64,000 bases of DNA, taken from NCBI GenBank assembly GCA_037367355.1, contig CM074700.1, positions 496,001-560,000 of the forward strand, in the 5' to 3' direction. Positions 32,854 to 43,866 of the stretch are shown one piece after another. The notes under the pieces are model-generated. The model saw nothing but the letters and a program-made list of their open reading frames with translations, was not told where the DNA came from and did no database searches. The position numbers and the translations under genes are program-made. Every line of letters starts with the position of its first letter. The stretch's first letter is position 1. The DNA comes from Neoscytalidium dimidiatum. Its lineage: Eukaryota; Ascomycota; Dothideomycetes; Botryosphaeriales; Botryosphaeriaceae.

Positions 32854-33089
32854 TGCGATGGTGAGCGAGGCTGAGTGGGCGTGTGCAGAGGCGGGTGTAG
32901 AGGCGGATGTGGGTGTAGAGGCGGGGAGGTGAGAGGCTGCGGTTGAGCTCCTCCCAAAGGCAAGAGCAGGTATAAATGCAACGGCCCGGCGTACTATAGG
33001 CGTACTGCGGTCCGGGCCACTGGGAATATCAAGAGCGAGGGGCCCTGCTTGGTCTGCAGTGTGGCACTGGGTAACCTTACGACTCCACC
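32854..33089. promoter_or_regulatory. Divergent promoter of SDR 2 and SDR 3
   Basis: A 236-bp intergenic region between two ATGs. TATAAATG at 32971-32978 is oriented for SDR 3. Near 32890-32930 a GGGTGTAGAGGCGG unit is repeated twice. The small shared space suggests co-regulation. Confidence 0.5.
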
Positions 33090-34012
33090 ATGGCCTCTTC
33101 TGTCCGCCGTCCCGTGTGGGTCGTCACAGGCGCGTCGTCGGGCATCGGCCAAGCCGTCGCCCTCGAGGCTGCGCGCTTCGCCACGGTTGTCGCCGTGGGT
33201 CGCAGCGCCGCAAGGCTGGAGCCGGTCGTGCGTGCTGGGTGCCGTGCGCTGGAGCTCGACGTCACCGCCGGCAGCGAGCAGCTGGCGGCGGCGGTGGCTG
33301 GCATCGCGGAGCGCGAGGGCGCGGTCGACGTGCTCGTCAACGCGGCGGGGTACCTGCTGGAGGGCGCAGCCGAGGAGACCGAGTGAGTACAATACGCCCC
33401 GCAATGGCTGGACCCCCCTCCCCACGCGCGGCGGGGTGCTGATCGTGATGTGTGTGACGCAGCGACCACGAGCTGCAGCAGCTCTTCGACACGATTACCT
33501 TCGGCCCGCTACGGCTGGCCCGTTCCGTGCTCCCGCCTATGCGGCGCGCCGGGGCCGGCGTCATCGCCAACGTCGGCGGCATCGGGGCCCTGCGCGGGTC
33601 GCCGAACGCTGGACCCTACTGTGCCGCCAAAGCCGCCTTGTCGACGCTGACCGAGGCGCTGCACGACGAGCTCGCGCCGCTCGGGGTGCGCGTGTGCCTG
33701 GTGCAGCTGGGCCACTTCCGCACCGCCTTCCTGCAGCCCGGCCACCGCCGCAAGGCCCAGGCCCGCATCCCCGACTACGACTCCGTCTTGGCCCCCGTCC
33801 GCGCCGCATTCGACGCGCTCGACGGCGCGCAGCAGGGCGACCCGCAAAAGGCCGCGCGCGCCATCGTCGACGTCCTGGCCGGCCCGGACGTGCCTCCTCT
33901 GCTGGCAGTTGGACCCGACGTGCCCGCCGCCGAGCTGCGCGCCCACGACCAGCGCCGCGCGCAAATGCTGGCCTGGCAGCATGTTGGGGGCGGCACCGAC
34001 TTGCAAGAGTAG
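33090..34012 (+). CDS. Short-chain dehydrogenase/reductase 3 (280 aa)
   Basis: Exons 33090-33382 and 33463-34012, with an 80-nt intron at the same place as in SDR 1 (just after the NNAG/NAAG-Y-x-L-x-G-A-x-E-E block). Motifs are TGASSGIG, NAAG, catalytic region NVGGIGALRG and YCAAK. In the active site the usual Ser before GIG is not obvious (VGGIG instead of IGSIG), so catalysis may be altered. GC-rich with strong codon bias for C/G third positions, like SDR 1. It closes the SDR group. Confidence 0.88.
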
Positions 34013-34643
34013 CAATTCCGTCTTATCTCCATAGTCCGTTGCTTAAATCCATTCATATCCCCTTAAAATCCGCGCTCTTGTAGCACACCGGAGCCTGTGA
34101 CGCACTTAAACGAGTGCATGTGCCCTTCCTGTTGCCTGCTCCGTGCCGTCGGCACATCGCCAGCTTCGCCAGTCTTCCATTTTGTTCTCGCGCTCTGCTG
34201 CTCGTGCCATTGCTTTTGAATTGAACATGTGACCGAAGGTGACATTCGTGGCTAATGGAAAAAATTTTTCTCTTCAACGGGAACTGCTAAACGAGCTTTG
34301 GTGCTTGCGCCCACTACCTCCCCGACGACTGTGTCTGTCCGGGAGAGAATACTCTCGACCCATAGCCCAAGACCTCTGCACGTCACAAATGGGATAGTGA
34401 GTCAAAGAGAAGAATAAATCATCTATTAAAGCAAGTGCAGCAGAACTCTAGAACTACTTCTCCGGCCTACTGCCGTGCCCGAGGCGTTAGGTGATGGGAC
34501 AGAAGACAAAGGCGCGGCGTGAAGAGTGCTTTGAAGCACCGGTACTCCTTCTTCCTCGACAACGAAAGATTGACGATGGATGCAGCGGTCGATGAGATCC
34601 ATTGGGGGCACGCCACGCTCGGCATCATTCAGCCCACTCGGCT
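34013..34643. terminator. Convergent 3' region
   Basis: Between the SDR 3 stop and the stop of the FAD oxidase on the other strand. No gene is seen. Confidence 0.35.
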
Positions 34644-36445
34644 TTAAGCTGGCAATTTCTGCCCACCCGGAACCAAACGCTGGAAAACCTGCGTCGGGTC
34701 GTAAACAGCTGCCACATCCTTCAGCTTGGCGACGTTTTCATCACCGTAGCTGGCAATCGCGGGCTGGTTCCACCCGGAATACGTGAGCATACTGCGACGG
34801 ATCAGCATCAGCTCGCACGACAAGAACACCAAACAGAGTGAGCATACATATAGGGATGCAGCAGGCCACGGCTAGCCGCGAGCTCCTGTTGAGACTTGAC
34901 GAACTCGTCGTGCGCAGTAAGCACGCGCTCAGCATCCTTCATGTGCGTGAAGGTGACGCCAAAATAGATCACTGCGCGAATCAAAGATAGCGTTAGCGTC
35001 TGCTCTCACCTTCCAGGGGCAACAGATAGCAAGTGTTGTGTTTCCGGCATTTGCGTCCAAGCCCAGGGCGTTCGTGCCCTTGGCCACTCCCTCCTGTACC
35101 TGCCGTGGCGTGATGGGCATGTTGACATGGAGTCCGTAAAAGCCTTCAACATCACGGAATTGCTGCAGCCACACCCTGTAGTTCCACCAAAGGTCCTTGT
35201 ACAGCTGGGCGTCGGCATATACGGTGAATACGCGCTGTTCCTGGCTGCAAGGGGATCGATGTTAGCCTGCAACGCTGCATGGGAGAGAAGGGCGGAGTTG
35301 GCGTACACTAGGCCATCTGGAAACCCATCGTTCAGCTCGATGGCCAGGTCCGTGTACTGGCGTTTCTTGAGTGTGCTCCTGGTGTAGTTGACCTCAATCC
35401 ACGGCTTCATGATGTCGGGCAGCTCGTCGACGGCTCTGTTATAGACGACAGGAGTGAAGCTGATGGTCTCATTGGTGGTACCGTTGTAGCCGTACTGGGG
35501 CAGCGCGTGAGTGAGCACGTCGTCGACTGCCTGGTGCACGTGGTAGTCGTAGATGACGTCGGCAACCTGGTCCAGCGAAGACTCCGGATAGTACATGATA
35601 CCACCGTACATGGCGCCCTCTGTGTCGATAGTACGGAGATTATAATGCGTAACAACACCAAAGTTGTTATTGCCACCCTTCAGGGCCCAGAACAGATCCG
35701 GGTGGCTGGTTGCGTTGGCGTTGACAACGGTTCCGTTGGCGAGAACAACCTCGTAGTTGATGACATTGTCGACTGCCAGACCTTCCTTATTGCTCCAGTA
35801 CGAGATGCCCGCTCCGACCGCGAGACCTAGACCGACCGTGTTGTAGCGGCCGATGATAGCGCACTGATTAAGCGGATCCAGAGTAGAGTACACGGTGCCC
35901 AGCTTTGCACCAGCGCCAACTCTGATGTAGTGTTCATCCGCATGCGGCTCTTTCGCATCGATTCGCTCCAGGGGCATCAGAATACCATCATCGATGTTGG
36001 CAGCCTGGGGGATGGCACTGTGGCCGCCACCCTTGATGGAGAACTTGCATTCGTTCTGCGCAAAGAGTGCGACAGCACCCGCCACCTTTTCCGTGGAGTC
36101 GGGAAGAAACACACAGGTGGGATTGCGGATCTCCGTGGCAGCTGTCCCGGAAAGTTAGCTTCGTTGTTCGGAAAAATAACCTGTGTGGCCAGTTCGGGTG
36201 CACTCACACCAAAAGTCGGTGTTTTGAGCGGTCCACGTGGACGAGTTGCGCGCGAACACATCTTCCGGATACTGCTGGGCCAGCAAAGTGCACTAAAGCG
36301 ATACATTCGTCAATCTCGGATCCATTCCAGGCTTGTTGCATCATGCATGAAGATAATCGCATACGCATTGCTGAATTGGGGCAGCACTGGCAAGAAGCGC
36401 AGAAGCGCTCAGTGCGAGGCCAATGGAGACGCCAGAAGAGACCAT
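34644..36445 (-). CDS. Secreted FAD-linked oxidoreductase (PCMH/BBE-like)
   Basis: At least six exons: 36365-36445, 36208-36292, 35307-36141, 35010-35244 (or ending slightly earlier), then two short exons to the stop at 34644. Exon 1 is a signal peptide (MVSSGVSIGLALSASALLAS). FAD_binding_4 is seen in PTCVFLPDSTEKV, IKGGGHS (the His is the usual covalent FAD site), GLAVGAGISYWSNKEGLAVDNV and LKGGNNNFG. The Cys of bicovalent enzymes is absent from that loop. The C-terminus ends with the family motif YDPTQVFQRLVPGG. Such enzymes oxidise alkaloids, sugars or polyketides, often in biosynthetic clusters. The junction near 35000-35030 does not splice in frame with the strongest donor, so either a weaker donor (GTTGCC) is used or there is a one-base lesion. 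Confidence 0.82.
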
Positions 36446-36794
36446 AGTGTTGGAACAACTACTGCAAGGTACCGTTTCAGTGCATGCAGGTCCATACGGT
36501 GTGTGGGACTACGTGGTATAAATTTCTCGGCACGGGTTCTTCGGATGAATCGTTTGGGGGCGGGACTGATGCAGGCGGACCGGCGTAAAATCTGCTCACG
36601 CCATCGCTCTGGTGGCCTCGTTACCTAGAGGCACAACTTGGGCCCAGAAAGTGACGCAGAAACGCGGGGCAGCTTCTCGTGGTCAAATAGGCAGAATGTT
36701 TCCTCTGGTATCCATCAACATATCGCCACTCTAGGACTCTTCTGAAACCACGCCTCTGTCCTTGTCCTATCACATCGTACAATAGATCACAGCC
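36446..36794. promoter_or_regulatory. Divergent promoter of FAD oxidase and small secreted protein
   Basis: A 349-bp region between two divergent ATGs, both genes encoding secreted products. A TATAAATT lies at 36517-36524. Co-expression is plausible but not shown. Confidence 0.45.
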
Positions 36795-37452
36795 ATGAGA
36801 CTCCTTCTGTTCCTTTGCATCGAAGCCGCTCTTGCAGCAACCATTCCATCCTCAGACTCAGAAAACCCGATTGTTGCTCAGGGTTCCTTGGCAACCGAAG
36901 ACTGCCAGATCCGGTGCCCCGTGAGCACAGATCCGGGCCAGGTGGTGCTTCCCGCTCTCACGCAGTTCCAAAACGCATCTGGGGACTGGGAGAATACGAT
37001 TGAGTGCTGGCAGGTCAACACGATTTCTACCAGGCTCCCCGGCATTGAGAACGCCTTTCGGATTGATTGGGAAGGCGGCTTTGATGCTGCCTACCAGTAC
37101 ATCTTCTACGGCCAGTCTTTCATGACCGCCCACCCAGCACCCGAGCCCAGTCTTGTTCTTATGAGTGCTGGCATCGGTAAGTGTTGAAAGATATGCTTGA
37201 GATGATAATACATGCTTAGGACTGCCTGCAGGAGATTTGAGGGTACCATCTGGTCGCTGCCTCCGGGTTGGTGTAGGGGACACCTTCTTCAGCGTTGGTA
37301 CCAATGGCAGACAAACGGCGTGGTGGTCCGAGGGAACTGTGGTTTCAGATTTCTATTTCAAGGACGGGAAGATCCCGGATCATGTTGTGGTTCCGGAAGT
37401 GGAAGCCACGGGTAGCACGTCTGCTTCGCGATTTTCAGATGGCGAACTTTGA
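36795..37452 (+). CDS. Small secreted protein of unknown function (200 aa)
   Basis: Exons 36795-37176 and 37232-37452 join through a 55-nt intron. The start gives a signal peptide (MRLLLFLCIEAALAA). The mature part has few cysteines, two of them in DCQIRCP near the N-terminus and others in IECW and GRCLRV, and is rich in aromatic residues and Gly in the second half. No catalytic motif is recognised. Secretion, size and divergence from a secreted oxidase make it a candidate extracellular partner or effector-like protein; neither role is shown. Confidence 0.7.
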
Positions 37453-37941
37453 GTCATGCTGTGGATTTCAATGGCAAACGTCGATAGCAATGCGCACCGC
37501 TGTGCTATTTAATAAACAAAATCGTAGAGCTATCCACCATTCAATGTCTGAATATTGCGATATCTTGGTGGAGAAGTTGATCTACGTGGAGCTCCGCCTG
37601 ATTCCACACATGTTTCTTCTACGTTGGTGACAGATCTGAATCATTTGCCTGCAGATCCACTAGCGTGACTGATGTCCAAGATCTGATTGGTCATGTTGCA
37701 TCAAAGATATAGCCACCGATTGGTGCTCTCTTCTCGCATGCTCGTGTTGAGCGGGTCGTCTTAGGCACAGCTGTACAATACTCTGGTCCGGGACCCACAT
37801 AGTGACGCCCGGTCCGGAGAACACCATGATGCTCTACGCCGCGCTTCGACTGAGTTGACCTCGAGAGATTAACAAACACAGAAGTCGCTATTTTACCGCT
37901 GGCTGCGACCTGTATCATGAGGGCCCCAGCAGCTTTCGTGT
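37453..37941. other. Intergenic, promoter of the hydrolase
   Basis: No gene is seen. Nothing distinctive beyond a normal 5' region. Confidence 0.35.
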
Positions 37942-39258
37942 ATGCGAGTTGTCACCATGCGACCATCAGCCATTTTCCTCACCGCGCAGGCTCTTAGCGG
38001 CCAATACTCAGCGTTCAGAAGCTTTTCGCATTCCTCGGCGTCGTGCACGAACTACGACATCAACGTCAGCGTCGAGCGAACCACGCGCGACACCTTCCAG
38101 GACCGTCCATACAGCGCCGACATTCTGTATGCGCTCGCGCGCAAGGAGATTCTCGTCTCTAACCGGTACACACTGTCCTCACGGCTGTGCACACCGGCCG
38201 AGGGATTGCAAGATGACCGTGGAGACACCATCCAGCTACTCGTGCACGGCGCCTCGTTCAGCAAAGTCATGTGGGACCTGCCGTACAAGCCAGACCGGTA
38301 CAGCTGGGTCAGGCGCATGAGCGAGGAGGGTTACCCTACTCTGGCAGTTGACTTAGTAGGTCAGTGAGCGCACACCTCAACTGCAGCAGCAGAAACAACA
38401 GCATTTGCTCACCGGGCGATGTGCGAAACAGGCAACGGAAACAGCACGTTTCCCGACGGCCTGCTCGAGGCCCAGACGCAAACCTACGTCGAGAACATCC
38501 ACGAGGTGATCCAGAAGCTTCGTCACGGCGAGGTCGACGGCAGGAAATGGAAGAAGATCGTCTTCGTCGGCTTCTCCATCGGCGCCATCGTGGCCAACTC
38601 GCTCGCACAGCAGTACCCAGACGACGTCGACGCCATCGTGCTCCATGGCATTTCTTGGGACGCGTCGTGGATCTATCCCGCCTTCCTTTCTGGTTTGCAA
38701 GCTCCCGCACAACAAGTTGACCCGGATAAGTGGGGCCACGTGCCGGCGACGTACCAAACGCAGTCGACACGTGAGGGACGCATCACCGCGTGTTTCTCAG
38801 GCGCCTACGATCCCGACATTTTGGAAGTTGACTGGTGAGTCTTTTATCAGCCCGCCAAATACGCGCCCAAGCGTACTGATCTGTGCCTGCGGCAGGAATA
38901 CTCGAGACTTCGACTCCTTCGGCGCCGCCATGACCTTCACATATCACCTCGTGGCCGCTCCTGAGTACAAAGGCCCTGTTTTCCTCGGCATTGGCGAGAG
39001 TGAGTTTGCCCAAGTACCCATCCTCGAATTTTGTAGCGCAATTACTGATCAGCGTTCGTGTTGCCTTCAGGAGACTCGACCTTCTGTGGAGGCGAAGTCT
39101 GCGGCAGCCAGCCGTACGCTCTCTTCGACAAGTTCCCTAAGGCCTCCTTGCACGACGTCAAGGTTTACCCGGAAACGGGTCATCTGATTCTCTATCATTA
39201 CGCCGGGCAGGATCTAATGGCAGACACGCTTGCATTTCTTAAGAATATCGGGTTTTGA
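37942..39258 (+). CDS. Alpha/beta-hydrolase (about 370 aa)
   Basis: Exons 37942-38359, 38432-38834, 38896-38999 and 39071-39258, introns of 61-72 nt, all in frame. Motifs: LLVHGASF (oxyanion hole, HG), LAVDLVGNG, nucleophile elbow GFSIGA (G-x-S-x-G) and TGHLI with the catalytic His. The acid is probably an Asp or Glu in the VFLGIGERD strand. The N-terminus has a hydrophobic run (AIFLTAQALSG), so the protein may be secreted or membrane-targeted; the start may be at 37942 or the ATG five codons later. A Cys pair in STFCGGEVCG could form a disulfide, again fitting export. Esterase or lipase-like activity is likely, substrate unknown. Confidence 0.85.
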
Positions 39259-40170
39259 GCTGGGCGGTGCTATTTGATGATACTAAATAGAATACTATTT
39301 TGAGGGCCTAGTGCTGGACAGCGAGCCGCCAGAGGAATGAAAGACTCAGATTGGTGAGCATACAGGTCGATAAGGCGAGGACGTTTCATTGAAGCTGGCG
39401 GTTTTGAGATTGATCTCGGGAACGGTCCCCCAGGCGTTGGCCGGCCGAGCTCCGGTACTCCTCCAGTCCGCAGTTTATATATGTCTCTCTACCGTCCTAC
39501 ATATTAAAAAAAAAATCCCTTTTTTTTCTCCAGAAAAGAAAGTACCATCCTGCTCTATTATAGTATGTATTCAAAGGATAATAGCGTACCAGAGTCTACA
39601 GAAAGAAGGGAGCAGGAGAAGAACACGCTACAAACTGTTACCCGATCTGTAGGCAATCTCCGGATGATCATTTCGAATCATCCAGCGTACGGCACAGGGC
39701 TGGCTGCGTGGCCGGCACTTCAATGCTTGCGAAAAGAGATTCGCATCTAAGATGGATTTAGGCAGATTAAGCCACTAGAGCGCCTCTTTTAGAGCGACAA
39801 GGTTGGATAATAGGTTGAATATGATCAAACGCTCCTCGAGGTGGAGCTTCTGTTAGGCGGGGCCCAGGGCAGAGTACCAGACAGTATACGTAAAGAGTTA
39901 GCGGTCCGGGTTTTTTTGCAGGGGGGTTGCAAGGTTTGGCAACGTCGAGTCATTGCATTTGGCTGAGAGATTTGCTCTATCTGTCTGTCCCGATACCATT
40001 CTGAGCGCTTGCGCGAGCTTAGTTGCTTCTGACTACAAATGGAGGTGCAGCCTACAAAATAGTGCGGCACGGCTATTAGAAAGACAAAGACGACATCACT
40101 ATCCCTTGTGTTGAGCAACCATCCTTCAACTGGAACTTGGTCACTTCTTGATCTTTTCCCCAGTCCCACC
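39259..40170. other. Intergenic with A/T runs
   Basis: Contains long A and T runs near 39505-39530 and a short hairpin (GGATGAT...ATCATCC) near 39661. The final 60 bp are the CT-rich leader of the transporter gene. No gene is recognised. Confidence 0.4.
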
Positions 40171-42246
40171 ATGGAATCATACGCTTCAGTCAAGAATGAT
40201 AAGGCTTCCATCGATCTGGTGGATCCGGAGAATGTGCCCGATAGTCCTTCATCACCTGAGCCAGAGGAAGTGGAGGAGGTCAGAAAGATCACGGGCGTGC
40301 GGGTTTGTGACCAAGAACTGGAGAAATGAGAGTGTCAGGTCGTGATCGAGCTGAAATAGGAGGCAGTGGTTTTTGTTCGTTGTCAGCTGTTTGACCAGTA
40401 TCTTCGTCTACTCCCTGGACAACACTATCGTTGCAAACATCGTGCCTGTACGTTTCACTCCCTCCAGCCCCAACAGTGGAATCAACCTCTAACATTTTTC
40501 ATCTTCCTAGAAAATTGCCAACGATCTCGATGCCATTGATGAGCTACCGTGGCTTTCTGTTGGGTAAGCCACAGAGCTAATGTTCTCGGGCGTGCGGCCA
40601 GTTGTCTAATGCGAAATTACTAGCTTCATGATCGGCGGCATGGCAACAGTGCTTCCCTTCGGAAAACTCTACAACATTTATGATTCGAAATGGGTGTACA
40701 TCCTCTCCTCAATTGTTTTTCTTGCAGCATCTGCACTTTGCGGTGCAGCACCGACCATGGATGCAGAAATCGTTGGGCGAGTCTTCGCTGGAGCAGGTGG
40801 CAATGGCATGTACTTCGGCCTTCTTGCACTACTTTCCATCCACACCACCACCAAGGAACGGCCACAGTACCTCAGCTATACGTAAGTTTTGCAATAAAAC
40901 GAAGTAATATGCCATTTAAATACTCACAGCATCCCAACAGTGGTCTTGTGTGGGGTTTGGGCACGGTCCTTGGCCCCGTTGTAGGCGGCGGTTTTGTACT
41001 ATGGGACTGGCGCTGGGGCTTCTACATCAACCTGCTATTCGGCGCCATACTGCTCCCGACCTATCTCTTCATCATCCCTTCAGCCGATCCGCTGCCTGAA
41101 AAGACGGCCGCCGAGAAGGCCGCCATGTTCGACTGGGTTGGAACGGTGATCAGCGTCGGCGCTATGGTGACTTTGGTCATGGCCATCAACCTCGGCGGTG
41201 CCTTGTACGAGTGGAACAGCGGACAGATCATCGCCCTCTTCGTCCTCTCTGGCATCCTCTGGATCGTATTCGCTTTGCAGCAGGTCTTCTGCATTTTCAC
41301 ATCCGTTGAGAAACGACTGTTCCCAGTACACTTACTAAAGCAGAAGATGCCTGTGCTGCTGTTCATCGCGTGCGCGTCCGTGGCCGCTGTTGTATACGTC
41401 TCCGTATACTACATTCCTATTTACTTCCAGTTCACCCGCGGCGATACGCCAATTTACACGGCTGTGCGCCTACTCCCATTCATTATGCTCCTCATCACCA
41501 CGATTCCCTTGAGTGGTGCCATGATAAGCCACTGGGGCTACTACAAGCCTTGGTATATTGGCGGTAGTCTTACTGCGCTGATAACTGCTGCTCTTATGGG
41601 TACGTCATATCAGCCACACTTGTCTGTGAAGATGCTCACTGATCTTTCCAGCCCACTATGTCGATCAGCATACTGCTGTCGGTGCCTTCTATGTCATAGA
41701 ACTTTTCCTCGGCGGTGGTGCCGGCGCTTATACGCAATCCTCTTTCGCCGTCATCCAAGCTCTTTTGCCACCTGCGGAAGGTGGTAACGGACTGGCACTA
41801 ATGCTTATTGGTAAGCAAATTCTAAGGCATTAAATACAAGAAAAGATGCTAATAATACTTATGTTCTCTCCCCTGTAGCCCAACTTAGCGGAATGACTCT
41901 TGCTCTCAGTATCAGCGGTGCTGTCTACGTGAACACAGCTGAGGCAAGTCTGTATAAGGCACTGCCAGAAGTGCCGCGTGATCAGGTCGACCAGCTGGTC
42001 GCAGGGGCTAGCAACGGCGTCATCGCTACCCTAACCAATGAGCTGCGCGAGGCAGCTTTCGATGCAATTGTAGGGGCGTGGCAAAAGACTTTCATCATTG
42101 TCTACGTGGGCGCCGCTATGGGCTTACTGGTTGCTCTCTTCATGAAGGTAAGAAGCATACTCAATTTTTGATAGGTGTTATGGTACTAATTATCACCTAA
42201 ATAGAATGGTCGAGCTAATATCACTGCGGCCGCTGGGGGTGCTTGA
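40171..42246 (+). CDS. MFS multidrug-type transporter, 14-TM (DHA2-like), about 550 aa
   Basis: Eight exons (40171-40302, 40367-40447, 40511-40563, 40624-40881, 40941-41599, 41652-41810, 41879-42147, 42205-42246) keep one frame. After an acidic cytoplasmic N-terminus come the helices of the major facilitator superfamily: YSLDNTIVANIVP in TM1, a motif-A-like loop GKLYNIYDSKW, RVFAGAGGNGMYFG in TM4 and motif C (GLVWGLGTVLGPVVGGG) in TM5, which marks drug/H+ antiporters. A long loop and extra helices in the middle fit the 14-TM DHA2 group, which includes toxin and metabolite exporters. Placed at the edge of an SDR/oxidase/hydrolase group, export of a metabolite is a reasonable inference. Confidence 0.92.
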
Positions 42247-42648
42247 GTGTTATTTTGCAATGGAAAGGTAGCTGTAGCTGCCGGTCGATCATTCAGTAAT
42301 GATCCGTACGTCACTGGCAGCCGTTGAGTCTCCTGTCCTTCAAAGTCATTTATCGGTACTCAAAAGGCTTATTAGAGAAGCCAAACAAAAAAAAAAGCAT
42401 AAAAATAAACTGAGAATAGAGTCTTCGGGTCCAAGGAAAAAGATCCGCTATTTGCTATGTAATATAAACACGCGTATCAGAAGCCTCATATTACGAATTT
42501 TGTCTGAAGGAGGAAGCGGGATCATGAAAGGTACGTATATCAGCTCGCCCTTATGACTCAGATTCAAGTAAATCTCTCTCGTCAAATTAACCTAGTCCTC
42601 AACACACAGGTAAGTAGCAAACATGCATATACCGGCCTCATTCCTCTA
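42247..42648. other. Intergenic, AT-rich
   Basis: Purine-rich DNA with an A run near 42388. It separates the transporter stop from the stop of the convergent arrestin-like gene. Confidence 0.35.
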
Positions 42649-43866
42649 CTAAGGCTCATAAGCTGGCGGTGCATACGCAGGCGGCTCTTCCAATCCATCT
42701 TCTACAACCACATCCCGTCGCACTTCCGCCTGATCTCCCATCCCCAATACCAGATTCTCCTCTCGCCCCAACACCGACAGCACCTCAACCTCATGCCTCG
42801 CCCCGATCACCTCAAAAACCTTCCCCACGCACCCGACCCACAGCAAAACTTCCAACACGTACTCCCTCGCCACGCCATAACTCCTAAACCCGGGCACCAC
42901 CTCCTCCGGCACAACCAACGGGCCCCCTCCCCCCACCGCACCCAACTCCAAAACCCCGCAATCCTCCAGCAACACCGGCGGACCCCCGTCGTCGCACCTA
43001 CCCACCACCTCCCACACCCGCTCCACCCCTTCGGCAGACACCTCCGCCCCCTCCCCGCTCGGCAGCCGCACCCGCGTCACCCCCTCCAGCCGCACCCGCC
43101 ACGCCCGCAGCGTCACCGACGGCGGCGCCGGCACCTCCGCGCCGCGCGTCAGATGCGTCAGCGCGACCGTGACGCCCGGAAGCAGCGGGTGCCCGGCGCG
43201 CAGGCGCGCGGGCGCGCTCGCGGTGATGGCGAAGGTGACGGCGGGCCGCAGCGGGTCCGGGCCTGCGAGCAGGTGCCTGACGCGGGTGCGCAGGCCGGTG
43301 TTGCGGCGCGGGTCGAGGCGGTGGTGGCGGCGGGCGAGGTCGGTGGTCTTGGAGACGGGGGGAGGTGGGGGCGTGGGGAGCGGGACGGGGCAGGGCGGGG
43401 TGAAGGGGAGGGCGAGGGATGCGGCGCGGTGTGTGTGGAGGAGGGTGGCGGTGGTCAGGGAGGCGGAGAGGGAGTAGGTTATCGATTGGTGGGCGCCGGC
43501 GAGGCGGGTGTGGAAGGTGGGGGGGAGGGGGTGGCCGCGGAGGTGCTCGAAGTGCGGGTTGCGGGGGAAGGGGAGGGTAGCGTGGAGGGGCGGGGCGGAT
43601 TTGACGACCCAGGGGAAGGTGAAGGTGAAGGGAAAGGAGACGTGAGTGCGACCGTCTTCGGCGAAAGCGGAGAGCTCGGTGCCGGAAAAGGTGAAGAGGT
43701 CGGTCGCGAAGGAGAAGAGGTCGATGGTGGCGCTGTGGAGGTGGCGGTTCGGAGTTCCGGATATAGATATTTGGCAGGTGGCTTTGAAGGTGATTGATAC
43801 TGTTCGGGCTTTTTGTATTCTTTCAACTTGGACTTCGCCGGAAACCACGTCACCGCAGGTGTACAT
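42649..43866 (-). CDS. Arrestin-like protein with C-terminal PPAY motifs
   Basis: A single frame of 405 codons beginning at MYTCGDVVSGEV, the usual first strand of the arrestin N domain, and running through two beta-sandwich-like halves. It ends with two PPAY motifs (EEPPAYAPPAYEP), which bind WW domains of Rsp5/Nedd4-type ubiquitin ligases in arrestin-related trafficking adaptors. The open frame continues upstream of the ATG for about 26 codons (Q-I-R-L-S-P-Q-T-G), which matches the expected first strand, so a 5' exon is probable. The middle is very GC-rich and proline-rich. Role inferred: adaptor for ubiquitin-dependent endocytosis of plasma-membrane transporters. Confidence 0.75.
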   Translation of the reverse strand: MYTCGDVVSGEVQVERIQKARTVSITFKATCQISISGTPNRHLHSATIDLFSFATDLFTFSGTELSAFAEDGRTHVSFPFTFTFPWVVKSAPPLHATLPFPRNPHFEHLRGHPLPPTFHTRLAGAHQSITYSLSASLTTATLLHTHRAASLALPFTPPCPVPLPTPPPPPVSKTTDLARRHHRLDPRRNTGLRTRVRHLLAGPDPLRPAVTFAITASAPARLRAGHPLLPGVTVALTHLTRGAEVPAPPSVTLRAWRVRLEGVTRVRLPSGEGAEVSAEGVERVWEVVGRCDDGGPPVLLEDCGVLELGAVGGGGPLVVPEEVVPGFRSYGVAREYVLEVLLWVGCVGKVFEVIGARHEVEVLSVLGREENLVLGMGDQAEVRRDVVVEDGLEEPPAYAPPAYEP

